Source of the DNA: Aureispira sp. CCB-E
Lineage (GTDB): Bacteria; Bacteroidota; Bacteroidia; Chitinophagales; Saprospiraceae
Length of the DNA: 64,000 nt
Direction: 5' to 3'
Assembly (NCBI RefSeq): GCF_031326345.1
Contig: NZ_CP133671.1
Span: 5,580,001-5,644,000 of the forward strand
Position 1 is the first letter of the stretch. Every line of letters begins with the position of its first letter. Of this stretch, positions 26,997 to 34,109 are shown piece by piece. A program made the position numbers and the translations under genes. The notes under the pieces were generated by a model. That model was not told where the DNA came from. It did not search any database and saw only the letters and a program-made list of their open reading frames with translations.

Positions 26997-28778
26997 ATGA
27001 AAAATATCCTATTTCTACTCTTATTCCTTTGTTACTATACCGCACAATTAACTGCACAACGAGAATTTGAATACATCAATCCTCCTAGTATACAACATCA
27101 AGATTATACCATTGACATTGATAATATTATCTCTAAAGAGGATTATTGCAAATTTAGATTAACCATTTATAACAACACCGAGTATTACCAAGCTTTTGAT
27201 TTGAGCAAAGTAGGTTTTATTTATGAAAATATTGGAACTTATTACCCAAAAAAAGGCACTATTAAAATTATTCCTCCTGATGAAAAGATTTCTCATACAA
27301 TACGAATTGATGGCAACATGAATTATATGGTCGAGCAATTCCAAGTTGCCCTAGAAGGCTTGTTCTACGCTTCTGGTGGTACTCCTGTAGAAGTCGCAGC
27401 TCGCTCTTTAGAAGCTGGTAAAGCAATTGATTCCAAACAACTAGAAGTCGAAATCAAAAAGGTGAATAACAAAAAAGGACGTTTTAGTTTTGCGATGAAT
27501 GGTCAGTATAAGGGGGGCAAAAAAGAGTTTGTGACAATTGATCCTACTGAATTAAAGGCAACAGATGCCGAGCAACAATCTATTGATGCCAAGGTGGGAA
27601 ATAAAAAGCGTTTGGTGCTTCAAAACGGCAAAAAATTCAACATCAATGGCGACTTTGAGAGCAATAGCTCTTCTCTTCAGTTAGATTGGACAGATGTTAT
27701 TACTAGCTATACCTTGACAGCACAACCCAAAACAGTTGTATCTATTTATCATACAGCACCTGTATCGACTCCCGCTGTTACTTCAACAACAACGACCACG
27801 ACGACTCAAACAGTTCAAACAGTAGAAACGGCATCCAACACACCAACTCCAACTCCAACTCCAACTCCTAGACCTGCGGCTAAAAACAATTGCGCGCCAC
27901 ACGTTGCTCCCTTGGGAGGGCAACCTGTCAAAATTACAATTTTCTCAGAAGAGGGCGAGTGTTTTCAAGTACGAGCATTGGGACAATACGTAAATCCAAA
28001 TTATGCTAGTAGGGTTACCTTTGGTTTCCCTATTGTTGGAAAAGTTGCGATAACAATGGAAAATGGCGCTACATTCGATAAAAGCATTTTATTGAATAAT
28101 GATATTTATGAGGTAACGTACAAAATTAAGAAAAACAAGAAAGGTAAGTATGTTACCAAAATGCTATTAGGCACTGTTGGTTCTACTGGACCTACCGCTC
28201 AAGAATTAGCAGAACAATCTGCTGCGAATTTAGAAAAATTCAAACGTGAGCAAGAAGCTAAAAGCAACGCCCAACTAGAGGATCATAGAAGAAGAATTGC
28301 GGCATTAGATGCTAAGACTGAAACAAAAACAGAAACCTATAGTAACAACAATAGCAACAATTCAAGCTATTCGAGCAGTTCGAGTCATTCAACAACCTCT
28401 TCTTCTATTTCCAATAATAATCGCAGTAGCTCCAGCAAAAGAATGTCTGGGCAAATGCATTTAAGATTTATGGAAGGTTCTACTCCATTGACCAATATGC
28501 GTGTAGAAGTGAGTACGCTCTCTGGATGGACAGGTTCTGGTGTAACCGACTCCAATGGTGATGTGTATATTGATGCAACCAATTTGAATACTAAAAACAT
28601 TAACATTTACGCCAAAAATAGTAGAGCAGAATACAAACTAGCTAATATTGTAAAACTTGATGATAACTTGTTTGCTTTGATTGAACCTGCTACTTTATTA
28701 TTAAATACGACAAATAAAATGATTAATGCCGCCGAATCGGGTGATACTGATGCTATCTTAGAAGATATGGGTTGGTAA
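26997..28778 (+). CDS. secreted multidomain protein with low-complexity linkers
   Basis: 593 residues with a signal peptide (ending TAQ near 20). Residues about 30-160 form a beta-rich domain. Two Thr/Pro-rich linkers near 260-295 include a TPTPTPTP run encoded by tandem hexamers at 27843-27866. Residues about 305-390 (ITIFSEEGECFQV ... YKIKKNKKGKYV) resemble the N-terminal beta domain of DUF4476 proteins. A charged helix is followed by an Asn/Ser-rich linker near 445-480. A final beta domain near 485-570 resembles carboxypeptidase-regulatory-like folds. It is probably a cell-surface protein. No enzyme motif is visible. Confidence 0.7.
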   Translation: MKNILFLLLFLCYYTAQLTAQREFEYINPPSIQHQDYTIDIDNIISKEDYCKFRLTIYNNTEYYQAFDLSKVGFIYENIGTYYPKKGTIKIIPPDEKISHTIRIDGNMNYMVEQFQVALEGLFYASGGTPVEVAARSLEAGKAIDSKQLEVEIKKVNNKKGRFSFAMNGQYKGGKKEFVTIDPTELKATDAEQQSIDAKVGNKKRLVLQNGKKFNINGDFESNSSSLQLDWTDVITSYTLTAQPKTVVSIYHTAPVSTPAVTSTTTTTTTQTVQTVETASNTPTPTPTPTPRPAAKNNCAPHVAPLGGQPVKITIFSEEGECFQVRALGQYVNPNYASRVTFGFPIVGKVAITMENGATFDKSILLNNDIYEVTYKIKKNKKGKYVTKMLLGTVGSTGPTAQELAEQSAANLEKFKREQEAKSNAQLEDHRRRIAALDAKTETKTETYSNNNSNNSSYSSSSSHSTTSSSISNNNRSSSSKRMSGQMHLRFMEGSTPLTNMRVEVSTLSGWTGSGVTDSNGDVYIDATNLNTKNINIYAKNSRAEYKLANIVKLDDNLFALIEPATLLLNTTNKMINAAESGDTDAILEDMGW

Positions 28779-28837
28779 GAATGCCATCAAAATAGTCACA
28801 CAATCAAACCTGAGGGTTGAATGGAAGGTTTTTATAA

Positions 28838-28899
28838 TAAGTAATCGTTCAAAAAAATAATAACAAAAAATGAGATTTTTTTTTCTGACCTCTTACTTA
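28838..28899 (-). mobile_element. MITE-like element, family B, copy in inverted orientation
   Basis: A 62-bp element with imperfect 14-bp terminal inverted repeats (taagtaatcgttca / tgacctcttactta). It is the reverse complement of the element at 31679-31741 with few differences and one length change. It occupies most of the gap between the secreted multidomain gene and the CoA-transferase gene. Confidence 0.7.
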
Positions 28900-28942
28900 A
28901 TGCCGAACATTCAACCTTTTTTAATTTCACAATTGCCCCCCA

Positions 28943-29956
28943 TCAAAGCCAAGGTAATTGTATGCTGTCTGGTGTGTTATAATACGCTCTTGCTTTTATT
29001 TGAGCATCTTTGGGTACTTCTTCTAAAGTCAAAACAGGCGACAAGCAAACATCCTTTTCAGCTGCCCAATCAGCCCATTCTTCCCTAGTTTTGGTCAAAA
29101 ATAAGGCTTCTACCAAGTCATAAGCAAAAACAGAAGTTGATAATTCCCCAAAGTGCTCTCGTTGCCAATCGGGTTTTTCAACTGCCAAACAAAAGCGATT
29201 CCAGAAACGGACTTCTAATGCCCCCAAAGCAACCCACTGCCCTCCCTTACATGGATACACATTGTAATTAACTAGACCTCCATTTAACAAACGTATTTCT
29301 TGGGGATTGACTCCGCCTAATAACTGCGCATACGGAAAGGTTAACAAAGGAGCGACGCCATCTAGCATAGCGATATCTATATATTGTCCCTTACCTTCTA
29401 CGAGTGCTGCTAGGCAAGCGGTTACTAACATATATGAACCGCCTGCAACATCTGCAATTTGTACACCAGGAATAACAGGCTTTCCTCGTTCATCTCTAAT
29501 TAAATCTAGAACTCCTGTACATGCCAAATAATTCAAATCATGCCCCGCTTTCAACGCATAAGGACCTTTTTGACCGTATCCAGTCAACGAAATATAAATC
29601 AAATTAGGGTTTACCTTTTTCAAATCTTCGTAAGCCAAGCCCCAACGCTGCATCACCTCTGGTCGAAATTGTTCCACCAAGATATCTGCTTCTCGAATCA
29701 TTTGCAAAATTTGGGGTCGATGCTCTTTAGATCGGTAATCAATGATAATAGATTTCTTTGTAGCATTCAACATCGTATACAACAGAGCCTCTCCATTTTT
29801 AAAGGGGGGATAATGACGTGTTTCATCCAACTTAGAGGGATGTTCTATTTTGATAACTTCTGCCCCCATTTTTGCCAATAAATCTGTTGCCAAGGGACCA
29901 GGTAGCAACAAACTAAAGTCTAAAATTCGTTTCCCTTTTAATGCGTTTGATAACAT
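28943..29956 (-). CDS. CaiB/BaiF-type CoA transferase, alpha-methylacyl-CoA racemase-like
   Basis: 337 residues from the ATG at 29956, since the frame's earlier ATG at 30049 adds 31 residues unlike the family. The CaiB fold is recognisable from L-L-P-G-P-L-A-T-D-L-L-A-K-M-G-A-E-V-I-K-I-E-H-P onward. His139 in AGHDLNYL and Asp169 in IADVAGGS match the catalytic His/Asp pair of alpha-methylacyl-CoA racemases, so racemisation of branched acyl-CoA is the preferred call over CoA transfer. It is cytoplasmic, single-gene, and divergent from the amidohydrolase gene. Confidence 0.85.
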   Translation of the reverse strand: MLSNALKGKRILDFSLLLPGPLATDLLAKMGAEVIKIEHPSKLDETRHYPPFKNGEALLYTMLNATKKSIIIDYRSKEHRPQILQMIREADILVEQFRPEVMQRWGLAYEDLKKVNPNLIYISLTGYGQKGPYALKAGHDLNYLACTGVLDLIRDERGKPVIPGVQIADVAGGSYMLVTACLAALVEGKGQYIDIAMLDGVAPLLTFPYAQLLGGVNPQEIRLLNGGLVNYNVYPCKGGQWVALGALEVRFWNRFCLAVEKPDWQREHFGELSTSVFAYDLVEALFLTKTREEWADWAAEKDVCLSPVLTLEEVPKDAQIKARAYYNTPDSIQLPWL

Positions 29957-30279
29957 GTTTTTATTTTTAATAGTCGGCTGATTGCCTACGGTGCTACTTC
30001 GTGATTTAAGCAGACTAATGTACTTTAAATCATTAACTTTTATTAACACCTAACTTAAATTTTTAATAAAGCTACTTTATTCATAACTAAAAATTTAGTT
30101 ATTCTTATATTTGGATAGTAAGGAATCGATCTCAATATAAATTTTGATGACATACTTACCTCAAGCACCTCCAATAACCATTGTTTTACGTCGTGCCCAA
30201 ATCAGTAATTTTTGTAGTCTACTTAAATCGTTAAAAGATTCCAATTAAGCAACATTTTTATTATCAAAAAAAACATCCA
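29957..30279. promoter_or_regulatory. divergent intergenic region with a possible promoter box
   Basis: 323 bp between divergent genes. TATATTTG at 30116-30123 on the plus strand fits the -7 consensus and would serve the amidohydrolase gene. No TTTG is seen at the proper upstream spacing. No gene is visible. Confidence 0.35.
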
Positions 30280-31569
30280 ATGAAACAAATTCCAACCGTA
30301 CTCTTTCTCCTATTTTTGATGTACAATACATACGCACAAAAAACAACTTCTTCGCAACGACTGTTATTATTAATAGAAGATGTCACCGTCATTCCAATGC
30401 ACATTAACAAAGTTTTGGAACATCAAGATGTTATTCTTGAAGATGGCGTTATTATACAAATAAGAAAGCATACCGACCAAGATACAAGTACCTATAGTTT
30501 AGGTCGTATAGATGGTCGTAACAAATTTTTAGTCCCATCTTTTTCAGATGCACACGTTCATTTGCCCGAAGAGGAAAACCTAGAACGAGTTTTTCTAATG
30601 AATATCATGAATGGCGTTACCACACTTCGTTCTATGCGAGGAGAAGCTTGGCATTTAGACATTGACAAGAACGCTCCATTTACCCCAAGGCTATACCTCT
30701 CAACCCCTGTTATCAGCCGTAGTGATAGCCTTAGCCCTAGAATGGCTGAAAATTTACTAGCTCAATATAAACAATCTGGCTATGATTTTGTCAAAATAAT
30801 GAGTGTCAAAGATCCAACTACTTTTGATTATCTCGTTGGTGCCTCTAAAAAACATCAATTGCCCCTTGCAGGACATTGCCCTTCGAATATCAACATTTTT
30901 AATGTTAGCAATAGCGGCGTTTTTCAAAGCATTGAGCATTTAGGAGGCTTTTTTACATTGACAACAATGGAAGAGATTCAACATGCGGTGGACGCTAGTC
31001 TTGCTGGCAATGTTTATCACTGTCCAACGTTTGGCTGGTATTATACAGGACAAATACCTCCTACCGATTTAAGAAAAAGACCAGGCACAAAGTATGTTCC
31101 TTCATCTTGGATTGAGAAATGGGAAAAACAAATTTCAGAACACGAGGTTGAAACTAGTAAAGAAGGGCGTCAAAAAGAACGTACCATTTCTGCACAACGC
31201 TTTAAGAGTCGTTTGATGTACCTAGGTTTTATTTATCGACAAGGTGGTCAATTACTTTTGGGTGCTGATGCTTCTGGTATTTATGGTATTCCCGGATTCG
31301 ATGTGCATGCGGAAATGCAACATTATGCCAATGCAGATGTTTCTAATTATGACATTCTAAAAACCACCTGTTATAACTTATCTAAAGTTTTTGGTGAGGA
31401 AAAAAATTGGGGTACTATAAAAGTCGGTTGTCAATCAGATATGGTTTTATTAAATGCCAACCCTTTGGAAGACATCAAGAATACCAACAAAATTGAAGGA
31501 GTTATTTTTAAAGGAAATTACTACACACAGGATTATTTGAAAAAACGACTAGAACAAATAGCAAAATAA
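30280..31569 (+). CDS. secreted amidohydrolase (imidazolonepropionase-like, M38 superfamily)
   Basis: 429 residues with a signal peptide (ending TYAQ near 20). The binuclear-metal set is visible: His92-x-His94 in DAHVHLP, Lys172 in VKIMS as the bridging lysine, His199 in GHCPS, His220 in IEHLGG, and an Asp near 328 in GADAS. Such exported amidohydrolases hydrolyse dipeptides or cyclic amides in the periplasm. The exact substrate is not deducible. It lies between inverted copies of the family B element and is divergent from the racemase-like gene. Confidence 0.87.
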   Translation: MKQIPTVLFLLFLMYNTYAQKTTSSQRLLLLIEDVTVIPMHINKVLEHQDVILEDGVIIQIRKHTDQDTSTYSLGRIDGRNKFLVPSFSDAHVHLPEEENLERVFLMNIMNGVTTLRSMRGEAWHLDIDKNAPFTPRLYLSTPVISRSDSLSPRMAENLLAQYKQSGYDFVKIMSVKDPTTFDYLVGASKKHQLPLAGHCPSNINIFNVSNSGVFQSIEHLGGFFTLTTMEEIQHAVDASLAGNVYHCPTFGWYYTGQIPPTDLRKRPGTKYVPSSWIEKWEKQISEHEVETSKEGRQKERTISAQRFKSRLMYLGFIYRQGGQLLLGADASGIYGIPGFDVHAEMQHYANADVSNYDILKTTCYNLSKVFGEEKNWGTIKVGCQSDMVLLNANPLEDIKNTNKIEGVIFKGNYYTQDYLKKRLEQIAK

Positions 31570-31678
31570 GAATTGGTTTTATAATCTAGACAAGCAACCA
31601 TCTAAAACAGTATAATTTGACAATCTTAATACATGAATCTTTTTTACCCCTAGCCTATTTTGTGTAAAATTGTTCTCA

Positions 31679-31741
31679 TAAGTAAGAGGTCAGAAAAAAT
31701 AATCCCATTTTTTGTTCTTATTTTATTTGAACGATTACTTA
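31679..31741 (+). mobile_element. MITE-like element, family B, short copy
   Basis: A 63-bp element (taagtaagaggtca ... tgaacgattactta) whose reverse complement lies at 28838-28899. A longer relative is at 14583-14744. It has no coding capacity. Confidence 0.7.
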
Positions 31742-31779
31742 AGTTGTACTAATGATAAATGCCCCATATTTTTGACAGT

Positions 31780-31811
31780 AGTCCGCTAATTGACACATTT
31801 TTTAGCGGACT
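31780..31811 (+). terminator. hairpin terminator
   Basis: 10-bp stem agtccgctaa / ttagcggact with a 12-nt loop, followed by attttttat. It is 210 bp after the amidohydrolase stop and just before the methyltransferase gene. Confidence 0.7.
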
Positions 31812-31836
31812 ATTTTTTATTCTTTAAACATTTAAT

Positions 31837-32436
31837 ATGCTGCTCCAAATTATCCGAAAGTTTGATCTTGTTGGCAAGTTTTATGCTAGTAGTCTAGGAA
31901 AAAAATGGATCCACAACAAATTAAAAACTGTTCTTCCTCATTTAAACCAACAGGAAGAAAATCTAGATATAGGTTGTGGTAATGGAATAATTACACACAC
32001 TTTACGTCAAAAAGGTTTTTCTTGTACTCCTTTGGATGTAGCTGATTTATCAATTATTCCAAGCGTCCATGTAGTTGTATACGATGGCATTTCCATGCCT
32101 TTTCAAGAACAAACCTTTGACACAGCACTGTTGTTGACTGTTTTACATCATACGCCTGACCCCGTTTTGGTATTAAAAGAAACAGCTCGCATTGCTAAAA
32201 AAATTGTTATTATTGAAGATATTTATAGTAATAAAATACAACAATATATGACCTATGCAATGGATACCTTAGTCAATTTAGGGCATTCTAGTATGACTTA
32301 TCAAAACAAGTCTGATAGCGAGTGGAGAGCTACTTTCGAGGAGTTGGGATTGGAACTCATAGAAGTTACTAGCAAACCAGTTTTATTGTTTTTTAGGCAA
32401 GCAACTTATGTGTTGCAGCATGCTACCAAATCATAA
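31837..32436 (+). CDS. class I SAM-dependent methyltransferase
   Basis: 199 residues. Motif I is L-D-I-G-C-G-N-G at about 46-53, followed by a Rossmann-like order with the acidic loop at P-L-D-V-A and motif L-L-L-T-V-L-H-H-T-P-D near 100-110, as in methyltransferase-11 domains. The C-terminal third has hydrophobic helices. The substrate is not clear. Similar proteins methylate lipids or quinones. No signal peptide is present and no operon partner is adjacent. Confidence 0.85.
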   Translation: MLLQIIRKFDLVGKFYASSLGKKWIHNKLKTVLPHLNQQEENLDIGCGNGIITHTLRQKGFSCTPLDVADLSIIPSVHVVVYDGISMPFQEQTFDTALLLTVLHHTPDPVLVLKETARIAKKIVIIEDIYSNKIQQYMTYAMDTLVNLGHSSMTYQNKSDSEWRATFEELGLELIEVTSKPVLLFFRQATYVLQHATKS

Positions 32437-32478
32437 AATAGCTCTATTTTTCTAATTACCTTCTTGACATTACTCGAC

Positions 32479-32558
32479 TAAAAACCAAGCAGTAGCAACA
32501 CAACAAACTAAACAAAGCAATCTCACAAAGTAAATCATATTAGTTTGAAACACACGAA
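32479..32558. repeat. degenerate dispersed intergenic repeat
   Basis: Contains agcagtagcaaca, ctcacaaagtaaatcatat and tagtttgaaac, phrases shared with the repeats near 42717, 43707 and 46759. Boundaries are approximate. Confidence 0.4.
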
Positions 32559-32585
32559 TCATATACCATATACTTAGCACAACTT

Positions 32586-33080
32586 ATGAATACGAACTTA
32601 ACGACCAATATTTTAATCCTAATTATAATAACTTTATTTACTGCCTGTACTAGCAACAAAAACAACACAATGCAAAAAGAACAGTACTTGCCAGATATTA
32701 TCAAAAATGTTGAATTAGGAATGCCTCAAAGTGCCGTGCTTCGCCTTAGAAAAAAGGCTTATATTGTTAACTCTGTGCAAGAAACTCCTAGGGAAATTTA
32801 TACCGAAGACTTAGAAACGTCTAGTTATACTTCCGTTTATTATCTTTTTGAAAAAACAGGCAACAAAGCATTGGTCGAAATCAATATCTTGCATCAAGAT
32901 AAAGCAGCAGCGGAACAGACTATTAACAACTACTTTGGAATATCCAAAAACAAAAAACAAAACCAATGGCATAAAACTTTAAAAAATGGTCGCATCGTTC
33001 ACGCAACTTGGCGCAAGAAAAAAGTGTTTATCTATTTAGATGAAAAAGAAATAAAGGTCGAAAATATACGCGAACAGTAG
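32586..33080 (+). CDS. small lipoprotein, unknown function
   Basis: 164 residues with a lipoprotein signal (LFTAC, Cys near 21). The mature part is short and basic, beginning with L-P-D-I-I-K-N-V-E-L-G-M. It then has a K/A/E-rich central helix and a C-terminal beta pattern (K-K-V-F-I-Y-L-D-E-K-E-I). The N-terminal 'G-M-P-Q-S-A-V' phrase recalls SmpA/OmlA-like folds, but too weakly to name it. It is preceded by a degenerate repeat. Confidence 0.65.
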   Translation: MNTNLTTNILILIIITLFTACTSNKNNTMQKEQYLPDIIKNVELGMPQSAVLRLRKKAYIVNSVQETPREIYTEDLETSSYTSVYYLFEKTGNKALVEINILHQDKAAAEQTINNYFGISKNKKQNQWHKTLKNGRIVHATWRKKKVFIYLDEKEIKVENIREQ

Positions 33081-33219
33081 TTTTTCTATAAAAAAAAGCA
33101 GAAATTTGTACCTGATTCATAGGAGGACCGCTTTAGTCTATTTCTCCTGTAGTAGAGCCTGTCGAAATACTTAGGGAACTTAAGATAGACTCTTAAAATA
33201 CTAAATATAAAAACATAAA

Positions 33220-33873
33220 ATGAAACCAATCAAAGTACATCATAAAGACGACGGTAACCACCATCAACCCGACCACAATTGTGGTCCTAATTGCAACCAT
33301 GAACATCATCAACATGATGTTACAGAAGATACGAAGGTTTTTAAAGAAGATAAAGTCAGAATTATTCCTGAAAAAAAAGCCAATCGAATTACATTTGAAA
33401 ATTTCATACAATTTTTCCCATTGGTAGAATTGCCCTATACAATCACCTCTGATACACAACGTTTAATCAGCCAAAAATGTGATCCACTTTCAGCAACTTG
33501 GATGTTTAATTTTGTGTTGGATAAAGATGCGGTTATTGATGAATACACCGAATATATGCCTTGTTTTTCGATCCCTGATACACCAGGCTTTTTTGCTATT
33601 GTTTTTTGGGAAGCAGGCATCGAAGGATCTACTTATTATCTAACTACTTTTTCTAAAAATGGAATTTTAATTGATAAAAAGAAGATCGCGGGAACTAAAT
33701 ACGAACAAGATGGGTTGTATCAAATGGTTTGCACAATCAGCCCTACTTGGTTGTTTAGTTGTGCAGAAGGGCGTTTAGACGCTGAGGGAAATACCGCTCC
33801 AGTATCTTCCGATGACAATCACCTCCATACTTCTTTACAATTGACAGGAGATGGAGAAATTGTTCCGATTTAA
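33220..33873 (+). CDS. hypothetical protein with His-rich N-terminus
   Basis: 217 residues, no signal peptide. The first 33 residues hold 11 histidines and two cysteines (VHHKDD, HNCGPNCNHEHHQHD), a likely metal-binding segment. The rest, about 45-215, looks like a compact alpha/beta domain (ENFIQFFPLVELPYTI ... PCFSIPDTPGFFAIVFWEAG). No family is recognised. The gene stands alone, with AT-rich flanks. Confidence 0.72.
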   Translation: MKPIKVHHKDDGNHHQPDHNCGPNCNHEHHQHDVTEDTKVFKEDKVRIIPEKKANRITFENFIQFFPLVELPYTITSDTQRLISQKCDPLSATWMFNFVLDKDAVIDEYTEYMPCFSIPDTPGFFAIVFWEAGIEGSTYYLTTFSKNGILIDKKKIAGTKYEQDGLYQMVCTISPTWLFSCAEGRLDAEGNTAPVSSDDNHLHTSLQLTGDGEIVPI

Positions 33874-34109
33874 TAACCAACCCTTAATATCTTGCATTTA
33901 ATCGTTGGTCTTATATTTACAATTACTTAAAAATATTTATACAAAAACACTATAAAAACTACATAAGGATAATCCTAGTTTTCTACCTAACCAATAGAAA
34001 TTCTATGGATTAAAGTTGTTTTTTAAGTTTAGAAAACAATCTATAAGTATATAAATATCCAATACTTTATACAAAATATCCTTATTAGCCCAACCAGAAA
34101 TAAAAATTA

